The translations under genes were made by a program, and so were the position numbers. A stretch of 27,709 nt of DNA from a virus, in the IMG/VR virus record IMGVR_UViG_3300032331_000879, positions 1-27,709 of that record, one strand, 5' to 3'. Shown in pieces: positions 21,085 to 27,622 of the stretch. Each line of letters begins with the position of its first letter. Position 1 is the stretch's first letter. The notes under the pieces were generated by a model. It was given only the letters and a program-made list of their open reading frames with translations, did not search any database and was not told the DNA's origin.

Positions 21085-21293
21085 TCTTCAACTCCAAAAC
21101 GGTCTTGGATCCTTTGCTCAATCTCGTAGCACCTATCCAGCGCCCAGTCATCGGGTTCAGAAATGTTTCCCACATTACGTGCAATATCCATACATTCCCT
21201 AACAATCAACTCGGCGAACAAATCTAATCCTTCTTGATCCGGATTAAAATCTATGCCTGCTTGTTGTTTAAGTTCTTTAAGTCGTTCGTTCAT
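21081..21293 (-). CDS. Conserved small phage protein, paralog B
   Basis: 70 aa, paralog of 20700-20912. Conserved are the N-terminal MNERLKEL, the central LFAELIVRECMDIARN and the C-terminal FGVEE. The starts of both paralogs and of the gene between them share the string ATGAACGA, which suggests that duplication copied the junction as well. Function unknown. Confidence 0.8.
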   Translation of the reverse strand: MNERLKELKQQAGIDFNPDQEGLDLFAELIVRECMDIARNVGNISEPDDWALDRCYEIEQRIQDRFGVEE

Positions 21294-21448
21294 TCTTCTT
21301 CTCCAAACTCTTGTGTTATTTGATTCACCATATCACACATGCAACTAAAACAAGTTGGACAGAATGATACACTCAGCATACCAAAGTAGCCGTGTATACC
21401 GCCTTCGTCATCCGTGAATGAACAATTACAGATACTACATTTGTTCAT
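21290..21448 (-). CDS. 52-aa zinc-ribbon-like protein
   Basis: ATG 21448 (ATGA overlap with the upstream stop), stop 21290 overlapping the next ATG. Two Cys clusters, CSICNC near the N-terminus and CPTCFSCMC after a central GYFGMLSV segment, make a probable zinc ribbon. Small size and no other domain. Function unknown; possibly nucleic-acid or protein binding. Confidence 0.7.
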   Translation of the reverse strand: MNKCSICNCSFTDDEGGIHGYFGMLSVSFCPTCFSCMCDMVNQITQEFGEEE

Positions 21449-21678
21449 GCGAATTCTTCTATATCAAATTTAGCCATAACGATTTGACCCTTAACTTTCT
21501 TCGGATAGAATTCGGGTGTTGTCATTGTCTCAGCAACAAGAATTTTACCAATTGCAATCCACTCAACAAGTGGCATCGCAGTATCAGTATACGCTTCAAG
21601 ATATTCTTGGCACTCTGCGAATGTCTCAAATTCTTTTGCATCTAGTGTGTTTGTCAGTTTTGGTTTTGCGAGTAACAT
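21445..21678 (-). CDS. 77-aa hypothetical protein
   Basis: It begins MLLAKPKLTNTLDAKEFETF, then AECQEYLEAYTDTAMPLVEW, VAETMTTPEFYPKKVKGQIV and the C-terminal MAKFDIEEFA. Soluble, alpha/beta. No family recognised. It is embedded in a run of coupled early genes, 3 nt from its upstream neighbour. Confidence 0.7.
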   Translation of the reverse strand: MLLAKPKLTNTLDAKEFETFAECQEYLEAYTDTAMPLVEWIAIGKILVAETMTTPEFYPKKVKGQIVMAKFDIEEFA

Positions 21679-21681
21679 AAT

Positions 21682-21903
21682 TTATTCCTTATAAACAAGT
21701 GATGAGGTACCATCGTAACGTGAAATGTCTTCGTTCCATGAAGGTGGTTGTCCGCATTCAAAATGCGCCACATCCCGTCCCTCAATGTCTTCTTCAACAT
21801 TCAATATATCAACTTCATCGGTGTAGTGCCAATCGTGGCACCACTCACAATAGACTTTGAATCTGTCTTCTGCCATTTTTCGTTTGCTTTGAAAGCCAGT
21901 CAT
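21682..21903 (-). CDS. 73-aa protein with Cys-x2-Cys motif
   Basis: ATG 21903 with GCGGAGTGAA before it is chosen over the longer frame. VYCEWCHDWHYTDEVDIL carries a CxxC plus two His, and AHFECGQPP gives another Cys, so zinc binding is likely. The start is 2 nt after the stop of the upstream gene. Function unknown. Confidence 0.7.
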   Translation of the reverse strand: MTGFQSKRKMAEDRFKVYCEWCHDWHYTDEVDILNVEEDIEGRDVAHFECGQPPSWNEDISRYDGTSSLVYKE

Positions 21904-21905
21904 GT

Positions 21906-22337
21906 TCACTCCGCAGAAATTGGATCTAAACAAAATTGTCCAAACTCTTCCCATGTGCCATCAAATATAACTTGCTTGTGGCCGCTATCATATACAGTAT
22001 TGCAATTCTGCACAATCACTTTGTTGTCATACACATGGTATTCATAATCTTGCCAGTGGTCACGACCGACCATTGGTGCATAGATATAAATTCCACCAAC
22101 ACCGTGTTTCAATTGAACAACTAATTGTGCGGCAAGGCAACTCATGCCATTTGCTTCCATTGAATTCTGCTCACCATAGCCATTGACAATGGTTTTAGAA
22201 TTTAAAAATTGAGCCAGTTCATGTCCATGCCCTGAGGGATATCCATCGTATTGACGATAGATGCACATGATTGCCTCAGCCGAACCATCATCGGTACTGC
22301 TATCATCATACACAAAAGTTAAAGACCGAGTACCCAT
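21906..22337 (-). CDS. Conserved phage protein (MGTRSLT family)
   Basis: 143 aa. It begins MGTRSLTFVYDDSSTDDGSA and continues IMCIYRQYDGYPSGHGHELA, a signature I recall from many small phage and plasmid-borne proteins. Later GVGGIYIYAPMVGRDHWQDY, YEYHVYDNKVIVQ and FDGTWEEF. The family has no established function. It starts on the TAATG of the upstream stop. Confidence 0.82.
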   Translation of the reverse strand: MGTRSLTFVYDDSSTDDGSAEAIMCIYRQYDGYPSGHGHELAQFLNSKTIVNGYGEQNSMEANGMSCLAAQLVVQLKHGVGGIYIYAPMVGRDHWQDYEYHVYDNKVIVQNCNTVYDSGHKQVIFDGTWEEFGQFCLDPISAE

Positions 22338-22525
22338 TATGCATTCTCCTTTGCCATATCATAACCATTCATAAAATCATCATTGGAAAACAACAAGTCA
22401 TTCCAACGCTTCTCAACAATTTTTTCAACCCATTCAACTGGACATCCAACTTGCTCCGCAATTTCTTCGCAAAGCATAACTGTAGTGTCTAGTATCTCAT
22501 TAATTTCAATTTCAATATCGCTCAT
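22337..22525 (-). CDS. 62-aa acidic hypothetical protein
   Basis: MSDIEIEINEILDTTVMLCE is helical and acidic, followed by IAEQVGCPVEWVEKIVEKRW, which could be a small helix-turn-helix-like unit, then FMNGYDMAKENA. It is coupled at both ends by TAATG. Function unknown. Confidence 0.7.
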   Translation of the reverse strand: MSDIEIEINEILDTTVMLCEEIAEQVGCPVEWVEKIVEKRWNDLLFSNDDFMNGYDMAKENA

Positions 22526-22689
22526 TACGCATCCTCACGCATTACACTAACACCAATCAACATGCCGATTAGACCGCCAATCGCAACCATCATTAGGGTC
22601 AACAAGTCGGCATCGGGATTCACTTCAATACCACCAACGGCACCAAAGACAATTAGAAAACTAACAAGCATTATAATAGAACCACGCAT
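22525..22689 (-). CDS. 54-aa protein with two membrane helices
   Basis: ATG 22689 and stop 22525 both sit in TAATG overlaps with neighbours. Helix 1 is SIIMLVSFLIVFGAVGGI, a short loop NPDADLL follows, and helix 2 is TLMMVAIGGLIGMLIGVSVM. Similar two-helix proteins are frequent in aquatic phages. No function is known; it is too small to be assigned as a holin from sequence alone. Confidence 0.72.
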   Translation of the reverse strand: MRGSIIMLVSFLIVFGAVGGIEVNPDADLLTLMMVAIGGLIGMLIGVSVMREDA

Positions 22690-22865
22690 TAATTCCAACT
22701 CCTAACATTAAGTACTTCAATTTCAACAAATTCATCATCACTATCATCGGGTATTTGCTTTTCAACGGTATTAGCAAAATACACAGCGGCATCATTATTA
22801 TCAAATGCCTTCAAATTGACCCAACCATTCTCAGGACTAAAACTCTTAACGATATAAACTTCCAT
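22689..22865 (-). CDS. 58-aa hypothetical protein, first of a long early unit
   Basis: ATG 22865 with TTGGAGATTAAA before it (the TTG at 22877 is part of that ribosome site). The sequence EVYIVKSFSPENGWVNLKAF, NNDAAVYFANTVEKQ, FVEIEVLNVRSWN is a compact alpha/beta fold. It is the first gene after the promoter at 22895-22922, which probably drives all genes down to 19736. Confidence 0.72.
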   Translation of the reverse strand: MEVYIVKSFSPENGWVNLKAFDNNDAAVYFANTVEKQIPDDSDDEFVEIEVLNVRSWN

Positions 22866-22894
22866 TTTAATCTCCAATCAACTGAACAAATTCT

Positions 22895-22922
22895 AGTATA
22901 GCACAATGGGAAAGAATGTCAA
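22895..22922 (-). promoter_or_regulatory. Early promoter with upstream dyad (copy 3)
   Basis: On the - strand TTGACA (22922-22917), 16-nt spacer, TATACT (22900-22895). Upstream, AACAAC and GTTGTT (22945-22940 and 22926-22921) form a dyad with a 13-nt AT-rich loop that touches the -35 box. The same arrangement recurs at 23171-23198. Confidence 0.8.
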
Positions 22923-22946
22923 CAACTATTTTTGATAGTGTTGTTT

Positions 22947-23141
22947 TTATGCTACACCAGCCATTTTGCTGTATATTGCTGGATAAACTGTTGCAATGGC
23001 TTTGGAAACTGTTGATTCTTTCTTACCATAAATCATAGCCACCATTTGGATTTCAGTACTGACCGAACCATATCCACCACTCAAGTAAATTCCGGCTTTC
23101 ATCTTTGCTAATTTAACAATCATTGTTTCGTATTTTAACAT
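22947..23141 (-). CDS. 64-aa protein with a helix-turn-helix-like segment
   Basis: ATG 23141 with AAGGAGTTAAAA before it. MLKYETMIVKLAKMKAGIYL, then STEIQMVAMIYGKKESTVSK and AIATVYPAIYSKM. The segment VAMIYGKKESTVSKAI looks like a helix-turn-helix. It is a one-gene unit between two near-identical promoters, so it could be the regulator that reads their shared dyad. That idea is inference only. Confidence 0.7.
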   Translation of the reverse strand: MLKYETMIVKLAKMKAGIYLSGGYGSVSTEIQMVAMIYGKKESTVSKAIATVYPAIYSKMAGVA

Positions 23142-23170
23142 TTTTAACTCCTTTTTCAATCTATGAATCT

Positions 23171-23198
23171 ATTATACCAAAGTGCGACTATATGTCAA
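23171..23198 (-). promoter_or_regulatory. Early promoter with upstream dyad (copy 2)
   Basis: On the - strand TTGACA (23198-23193), 16-nt spacer, perfect TATAAT (23176-23171). AACAAC (23221-23216) and GTTGTT (23202-23197) form the dyad with the loop AGTCTTGAAAATA. The stop codon of the upstream gene lies inside the element (TCTTGA). Confidence 0.82.
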
Positions 23199-23207
23199 CA
23201 ACTATTT

Positions 23208-23456
23208 TCAAGACTGTTGTTTTCTTGCAACACCAGAAATTTGCCACAATTTCTCTTCACCCTCATAATCGTATGCGTGAACAAAAAGTTTTTGTCCGTA
23301 TGCTTCGATAGTACCCCAATTATCATAAATATTATTCGGGTCTGGTTCTACAGTAACGTTCCGCACAATTTCACAATAACCTTTTTGTCCCGTAAACAAT
23401 TTGCTTTTAAAATATTTGTAATTATCGGGATAAGTGATAAAGATTTTAGATTTCAT
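23208..23456 (-). CDS. 82-aa hypothetical protein
   Basis: ATG 23456 overlaps the upstream stop (ATGA). The sequence is beta-rich and aromatic: KSKIFITYPDNYKYFKSKLF, GYCEIVRNVTVEPD, NIYDNWGTIEAYGQKLFVHA, EEKLWQISGVARKQ. Probably a small beta-barrel. Not recognised. It is the last gene of the unit started at 24438. Confidence 0.7.
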   Translation of the reverse strand: MKSKIFITYPDNYKYFKSKLFTGQKGYCEIVRNVTVEPDPNNIYDNWGTIEAYGQKLFVHAYDYEGEEKLWQISGVARKQQS

Positions 23457-23653
23457 TTTAATACAGTTACAATTTGAATTTGCAAATCTTTACGTGAAGC
23501 AACTTTTAAAGTCACTCCGTATTTTTTGCAGGTACGTTTAGGTAAATCCATTCCGTAAGGAACAACAAAGTTAGTGCCGTTTGCCGCTTTCAGAAAAACA
23601 GCGGTACTACGACCAACACGATTAAGAACTGAATTTTTAAATGCTTTTTTCAT
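23453..23653 (-). CDS. 66-aa basic hypothetical protein
   Basis: ATG 23653, 1 nt after the GP88-like stop. It is highly basic (KKAFKNSVLNRVGRSTAVFL, LPKRTCKKYGVTLKVASRKD) with little acidic charge, fitting a nucleic-acid-associated peptide. No family recognised. The ribosome site is weak, so coupling is likely. Confidence 0.68.
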   Translation of the reverse strand: MKKAFKNSVLNRVGRSTAVFLKAANGTNFVVPYGMDLPKRTCKKYGVTLKVASRKDLQIQIVTVLK

Positions 23654-23654
23654 T

Positions 23655-24404
23655 TTAAGCCGCCATTAATATAAGAGTAGGATACTTTACAAAACCAGTG
23701 GTGTCTTTTTTTGCTTTGCCTTTTGCATACAAACCAACAACAACACCTTTAGGGTCAAGGAAACGCAAGTCGGATTCGTCACCGTTGAAAACTGGCATAC
23801 CGAGATAAGTCTCAGGCATCGGCAAAGTTTTCTTAATACCGAATACTGTAGCAACATTATAACCTTGTTGAATTGCTTTTGCAACATCGGAATCATTGCC
23901 GTCAGCCGCAGAAAATGTCAAATGGTAGTTAGCGATATCAACAACTTTACGACCAAGAACCTTGGTGTAGTAATAGAATTGGACTTCAGGAAAAGCGGTG
24001 AACATGTTACGGAACAATTGACCGTTACGGACAACTTCATACTTTTCAAACGCAAGGTCGGAAGTGCCATTCAAACGGAAAACAGGAACAAGGTTCATCC
24101 GTTTGCTTTGCTTAATTGCTAATTCAATATCGGCAACCAGCAGGTTCATAAATTGAATACGGTCTTCGAAAAACATTTTGGTTTTACGAATACGTGCCTT
24201 TTGAATAACGTTGGTGAATTCACCACGCTTAAACATACCACCACGACCAGCGGTATTCAAACAAGCGGAAGTGCAACCAGCGGTACGTTTAGGACAAGTT
24301 TCATAACCGCTCAAGTCAGCAGGCGCAAGGTGCAGAATGTAGGTATTGTAACCTTGTGACATTCCTTTGAGAACCTTAGGGTTTCCGGTAGACAGCAGTT
24401 TCAT
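23655..24404 (-). CDS. Gene-product-88-like phage protein with a C-x5-C-x3-C motif
   Basis: 249 aa from ATG 24404, preceded by AAAGGAAATTT. It opens MKLLSTGNPKVLKGMSQGYN, then YILHLAPADLSGYETCPKRT with CPKRTAGCTSAC (C-x5-C-x3-C), LNTAGRGGMF, VIQKARIRKTKMFF, PVFRLNGTSDLAFE, FPEVQFYYYTK, HLTFSAADGND. This is the layout of the phage GP88 family. The three spaced Cys suggest an iron-sulfur or zinc site, but that is not established to my knowledge. It is the first gene after the promoter at 24438 and so probably an early protein. Confidence 0.85.
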   Translation of the reverse strand: MKLLSTGNPKVLKGMSQGYNTYILHLAPADLSGYETCPKRTAGCTSACLNTAGRGGMFKRGEFTNVIQKARIRKTKMFFEDRIQFMNLLVADIELAIKQSKRMNLVPVFRLNGTSDLAFEKYEVVRNGQLFRNMFTAFPEVQFYYYTKVLGRKVVDIANYHLTFSAADGNDSDVAKAIQQGYNVATVFGIKKTLPMPETYLGMPVFNGDESDLRFLDPKGVVVGLYAKGKAKKDTTGFVKYPTLILMAA

Positions 24405-24437
24405 AAATTTCCTTTGTTTTCTCAATCTCTAGACTCT

Positions 24438-24465
24438 AGTATAACAGGATCGGAACACATGTCAA
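24438..24465 (-). promoter_or_regulatory. Early promoter (copy 1) after a terminator
   Basis: On the - strand TTGACA (24465-24460), 16-nt spacer, TATACT (24443-24438). Upstream it shares CATTCTTGAAAATAGTTGTT with copy 2 apart from one base, preceded by GCAACA instead of AACAACA, so the dyad is shorter. A terminator lies 37 nt further upstream, so a new transcription unit starts here. Confidence 0.82.
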
Positions 24466-24501
24466 CAACTATTTTCAAGAATGTTGCAGAAAAACAACGC
24501 A

Positions 24502-24526
24502 AAAAACCGCCTTTTGGGCGGTTTTT
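24502..24526 (-). terminator. Strong hairpin terminator
   Basis: AAAAACCGCC (24502-24511) pairs perfectly with GGCGGTTTTT (24517-24526) around TTTTG. On the - strand the stem is followed by a T-run. It closes the transcript of the 24583-24999 gene. A second hairpin, GCCTAC/GTAGGC at 24581-24598, overlaps that gene's stop and is followed on the - strand by a GGGCTTTTGGGCGG stretch. Confidence 0.87.
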
Positions 24527-24582
24527 CTAGTCTCGGAGGGGTAGGAATACAGTCTAAAGCGGAAAACCGCCCAAAAGCCCGC

Positions 24583-24999
24583 CTACGGTGCTGTAGGCTT
24601 CCAATTTTTGATTGCTTTTTCTAAGTCTTTGAATGCTTCATCTTCGTAGAAATCACTGTTGTTTTGTACAGTACTACCTTGGTATTCAGAATCAGGAACC
24701 GTAATTGTACTATATGCATTTACATTATTGTCATTCATTGTTGAAAAATTGAATTCAAATTCTTCCTCGCCACCTTCGGTTTCATCATCACGAACCGCAT
24801 CAAATACAGTTTGAAATTTTTCGTACAATGTAGAATCAATATCGTCAAGCATACCTTCCATTGTATAGATTGCAGATTGCAATACTTTAATGTCAACGTA
24901 GTTTTCTGTGCCTGCGACAAGAAGTTTAAATAGATTTTTAAATTCTGAAACTCGAATGATTTCAGTTTCTAGTTCGTTTAATTCGCCCCAATGTTTCAT
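24583..24999 (-). CDS. Acidic hypothetical protein
   Basis: 138 aa, start ATG 24999 in an ATGA overlap. The N-terminal half is helical (ELETEIIRVSEFKNLFKLL, AIYTMEGMLDDIDSTLYEKF), and the C-terminal half is acidic, low-complexity and probably disordered (DETEGGEEEFEFNF, NDNNVNAYSTITVPD). A short end KAIKNWKPTAP follows. No family recognised. The stop codon lies within a hairpin that is part of the terminator region. Confidence 0.72.
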   Translation of the reverse strand: MKHWGELNELETEIIRVSEFKNLFKLLVAGTENYVDIKVLQSAIYTMEGMLDDIDSTLYEKFQTVFDAVRDDETEGGEEEFEFNFSTMNDNNVNAYSTITVPDSEYQGSTVQNNSDFYEDEAFKDLEKAIKNWKPTAP

Positions 25000-25172
25000 A
25001 TCGACTCCATTTTCATTTGTTGATTGTTTTGTCGTGGTTGTTGTTCACGAACAGATTCTTTGATAGTGTTTTGAAATTTGCTAACACTACTATCTATAAG
25101 CATTGCAATTCCAGAAGTTCCTGCTGTTGCTAGAAAAATACCAACAGCACATCCACATAAAAATTTCATCAT
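24996..25172 (-). CDS. 58-aa membrane protein
   Basis: ATG 25172, ATGA overlap with the upstream stop; a second ATG directly follows. One transmembrane segment: MMKFLCGCAVGIFLATAGTS then GIAMLID, with a Gln/Arg-rich tail (VREQQPRQNNQQMK). The Cys at CGC could be lipidated, but a clear lipobox is absent. Function unknown. Confidence 0.7.
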   Translation of the reverse strand: MMKFLCGCAVGIFLATAGTSGIAMLIDSSVSKFQNTIKESVREQQPRQNNQQMKMESI

Positions 25173-25495
25173 GCTATTGTCCATTGAATGTCATCACGAA
25201 TCTCTACAGATTCAGAACCATCATATTCGTGAATGCGAAAAGCAGTGCCGACAGGCAACCATTGAATTGTCAGATCATCTGCGCCGCCACAGTATGTGTT
25301 TGGATATTTAGCAGTAACATATGATTCAATTTCTTCAACCGATGCACCACGTTCGACCATATCAACTAGTGTTGGATTGAACATCATAAAACCAGGATCA
25401 TCTTCTTCGACACTATATGCCCATGTTGACCAACCAGCACCGTATCCTGGAGATACAAGCACTGCAACTTTTCCGTCACGAATAACTTTGTTCAT
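25169..25495 (-). CDS. Conserved small phage protein (MNKVIRDGKVAVL type)
   Basis: 108 aa. It begins MNKVIRDGKVAVLVSPGYGA then GWSTWAYSVEEDDPGFMMFN, PTLVDMVERG, NTYCGGADDLTIQWLPVGTA, FRIHEYDGSESVEI. I recall homologs in many tailed phages, without known function. It begins 3 nt after the LPP20-like lipoprotein gene and is coupled to the membrane protein downstream. Confidence 0.8.
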   Translation of the reverse strand: MNKVIRDGKVAVLVSPGYGAGWSTWAYSVEEDDPGFMMFNPTLVDMVERGASVEEIESYVTAKYPNTYCGGADDLTIQWLPVGTAFRIHEYDGSESVEIRDDIQWTIA

Positions 25496-25498
25496 TTT

Positions 25499-26110
25499 TT
25501 AGTCCACCTTGATTGCATTCAATTCATTAATTTTCTGCGCTTCAATTTTACTAGTTTCTCTATCTAACTCACGGAAAGATTTAGACGCACGTAGTTGTGC
25601 ATAGAGTGCGGCATTACGCTGTACTTCAGCAAGCATAATCTTGTTTGATTCGTCAGCAGAGAAACGCAAACGAACGAATGTGCGAAAGCCAGAACCTTCT
25701 TTCACTACCATAAAGTTTTGACGCTGTACACCAACTAGATTTACTTTAGAAACAATTAATCGTGTAGTACGTTCAATGTCAGCATTGGCAACACCTTTAC
25801 CAAGCACACCAGATTCAACTGCAAAGTCTTTCATCATAGCACTAGTGTATGATGAATAGTTAGATGCAAGTTCACGTTTAGCAGACAACATTGCTTTGTC
25901 TACAGAGAATTGAAAATCGTTTGAGTATTCAGTACCAACACCATAGATAGCAGAATCATCTTTCTTTGGTGCATCAGCATACCACTTAGGGTAGTCTACT
26001 TCATTACTAAAGTATTTTGTTTCACTGACACTCGGACCATCTTTAATGGTGCTACATGCGCTTAGTGAAATTACAAATGGTACTATGATATAACAGAGTA
26101 ATTTTTCCAT
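25499..26110 (-). CDS. LPP20-like lipoprotein
   Basis: 203 aa. Signal peptide MEKLLCYIIVPFVISLSAC with lipobox LSAC; lipidation on the second Cys (residue 19) is expected, so it would be an outer-membrane or inner-membrane lipoprotein. The mature part has PKWYADAPKKDDSAIYGVGT and VDKAMLSAKRELASNY, the layout of the LPP20/FlgT-like domain (P-W...YGVG...A...A...L). The function of this family in phages is unknown; in bacteria members relate to cell surface and flagella. It is encoded beside an entericidin-like gene and another exported protein. Confidence 0.82.
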   Translation of the reverse strand: MEKLLCYIIVPFVISLSACSTIKDGPSVSETKYFSNEVDYPKWYADAPKKDDSAIYGVGTEYSNDFQFSVDKAMLSAKRELASNYSSYTSAMMKDFAVESGVLGKGVANADIERTTRLIVSKVNLVGVQRQNFMVVKEGSGFRTFVRLRFSADESNKIMLAEVQRNAALYAQLRASKSFRELDRETSKIEAQKINELNAIKVD

Positions 26111-26113
26111 GAT

Positions 26114-26242
26114 TTATTTTCCTACATTCTTAATGTATTGACCTGCTTGATTCAAGTCTTGTCCAGCACCTTGCAGAGTGCCACCCACAGTACCACAGCC
26201 AGTTAAGACTACCAGTACACTCATAATAAAAATAGACTTCAT
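26114..26242 (-). CDS. Entericidin-like small lipoprotein
   Basis: 42 aa, ATG 26242 with AAAGGTAGTGAA before it. MKSIFIMSVLVVLTGCGTVG has a signal peptide with lipobox LTGC. The mature peptide of about 27 residues, GTVGGTLQGAGQDLNQAGQY then IKNVGK, follows the entericidin pattern (small Gly/Ala-rich amphipathic helix with GxGxDxxxAGxxI). EcnA/EcnB are envelope lipoproteins of an antidote-toxin pair; which role a phage copy would play is unknown. It sits exactly between two exported-protein genes. Confidence 0.78.
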   Translation of the reverse strand: MKSIFIMSVLVVLTGCGTVGGTLQGAGQDLNQAGQYIKNVGK

Positions 26243-26246
26243 TTCA

Positions 26247-26969
26247 CTACCTTTCAATGCTCACATGATGATTAATAACTTTTCTGCTAGAGAACGGAAT
26301 GTCCTTTATCAGCGATTCAAACTCCATTGTACTATACCGACTCTTAAAAGTCAAATTCTTATCGGTAAACAAGAACACAAGCAACTCATTAGAATGACTT
26401 TTGCCATTCGGCAATTCAGCCTGCATCTTGTATCGCTCAGATGGAATTTGAACCTCTTTATTAATCTCTAGCACTTTGTCAGTATAGACTAGTTGATACT
26501 GTTTGTCAACTAAGTTAAAAACTCCAACGGTACCGGTAATCCCAGAGACTGCACGAAAAACAAATCGTTCACCTTGCTTGAAATTATTCTTACCTTCAAC
26601 ATGAAATTTGATTGTACTGGTGATCTTCTCTACATCTGCCACAATGTCAACTTCACACACTTGCCGATTTCTATCGGGATAAACTTGTTTGTCTTTCTTG
26701 ATGATAGTTTTAATCTCACCACTCACTTCAGTGTAAAGAGTAGAAAGCACAGTACACTTTTCATCTTTACAATTTTCGTTTTGTGCGGCTTCAATCAATT
26801 CACCAACAAAGTTTGCAATTGCATTTTGCTTTGCCTTTTCTTCAGCAAGTCTACATGCAACATTCTCAGCAGTATCAGGACCGAATGAATATTCACCAGT
26901 GCCTTTTACACGTTCAGCATGTGCAAGACTACTCACACAAAGCAAAGTCATAACAAATAGTTTACGCAA
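26247..26969 (-). CDS. Secreted protein with FlgT/LPP20-like N-terminal pattern
   Basis: 240 aa from a TTG at 26969 with AAAGGATTGAAAG before it. This start gives the signal peptide a basic n-region: MRKLFVMTLLCVSSLAHA, cut before ERV. ATG 26951 is the alternative but would lose the RK pair. The mature part starts VKGTGEYSFGPDTAENVACR, then AEEKAKQNAIANFVGELI (an A-R/K-A pattern as in FlgT/LPP20). Two Cys in NCKDEKC may form a disulfide. The second half is beta-rich (VFRAVSGITGTVGVFNLVDK). Role unknown. It forms a cassette with the two lipoprotein genes that follow. Confidence 0.75.
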   Translation of the reverse strand: MRKLFVMTLLCVSSLAHAERVKGTGEYSFGPDTAENVACRLAEEKAKQNAIANFVGELIEAAQNENCKDEKCTVLSTLYTEVSGEIKTIIKKDKQVYPDRNRQVCEVDIVADVEKITSTIKFHVEGKNNFKQGERFVFRAVSGITGTVGVFNLVDKQYQLVYTDKVLEINKEVQIPSERYKMQAELPNGKSHSNELLVFLFTDKNLTFKSRYSTMEFESLIKDIPFSSRKVINHHVSIER

Positions 26970-27432
26970 CTTTCAATCCTTTCAATCTGTCTGCCGCATA
27001 TGATGCGGCAAACGCATTTGGTTTAACCATCGGAACAACATTACATGTTCCTTTGATGTATCCCATTGCTTCATTAATAACACAAGAACTACCATGCAAT
27101 TCATTCGGATTAATATCCAAATGCACTTCCACATCACGACCTTCAAGTACATCTGCAAGTTTGATATACAACTCAGAAAGTTTATACACTTCGTTCATCA
27201 GACGATATCTTGGACGATTTACTTTCTGGTCATAGTCACGCTCACGCTGTACTTCTCCAAACAATTTGCATCCATTATTTCCGTTGATGTGAACTACGAT
27301 AGCAAGAACATAATCTGCGTACCACAATCCACCTATGTTAAATCTTTCAGAATCACAACCAATATAGATTTTAGTCTGCGGTGTTTGTTCTTCTATGAAT
27401 TGCCTCACCTCATCTAAATCTAATTTTCGCAC
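26962..27432 (-). CDS. RNase H-like protein, DUF458/YkuK family
   Basis: 156 aa, GTG start at 27432 with AAGGAGTACGTT before it. KIYIGCDSERFNIGGLWYAD supplies the first acidic residue and strand of an RNase H-like fold. YVLAIVVHINGNNGCKLFGE, VEVHLDINPNELHGSS (second Asp region) and MGYIKGTCNVVPMVKPNAFA follow the DUF458 layout. Nuclease activity is possible but unproven. It lies directly downstream of two tRNA genes and may be read from the same transcript. Confidence 0.82.
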   Translation of the reverse strand: MRKLDLDEVRQFIEEQTPQTKIYIGCDSERFNIGGLWYADYVLAIVVHINGNNGCKLFGEVQRERDYDQKVNRPRYRLMNEVYKLSELYIKLADVLEGRDVEVHLDINPNELHGSSCVINEAMGYIKGTCNVVPMVKPNAFAASYAADRLKGLKVA

Positions 27433-27455
27433 AACGTACTCCTTAATAAAAAACT

Positions 27456-27531
27456 TGGTGGGCTGAGAGAGAATTGAACTCCCAATCGACCGATTATGAG
27501 TCGGCTGCTTTAACCATTAAGCCATCAGCCC
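27456..27531 (-). tRNA. tRNA with CAT anticodon (Met, or Ile2 if the C is modified)
   Basis: Acceptor GGGCTGA (27531-27525) pairs fully with TCAGCCC (27466-27460), and CCA is encoded. The anticodon arm GCCGA CTCATAA TCGGT gives CAT. The T-arm GGGAG TTCAATT CTCTC closes with G-U/A-U allowed. The elongator Met and Ile2 types share the loop CTCATAA, so the isotype is not decided by eye. Confidence 0.93.
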
Positions 27532-27538
27532 TAAAACT

Positions 27539-27622
27539 TGGTACGAGTAACCGGAGTCGAACCGGTACGCACAAGGCGGCGGATTTTAAGTCCGCTGGGT
27601 CTACCAATTCCCCCATACTCGC
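27539..27622 (-). tRNA. tRNA-Leu (TAA)
   Basis: Acceptor GCGAGTA (27622-27616) pairs with TACTCGT (27549-27543) with one G-U, and CCA is encoded. The D-arm region is GGGGGAATTGGTAGACCCA. The anticodon stem GCGGA/TCCGC holds CTTAAAA (anticodon TAA). A long variable arm (about 12 nt) marks a class II tRNA. T-arm ACCGG TTCGACT CCGGT. It reads UUA codons, frequent in this AT-rich genome. Confidence 0.95.
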
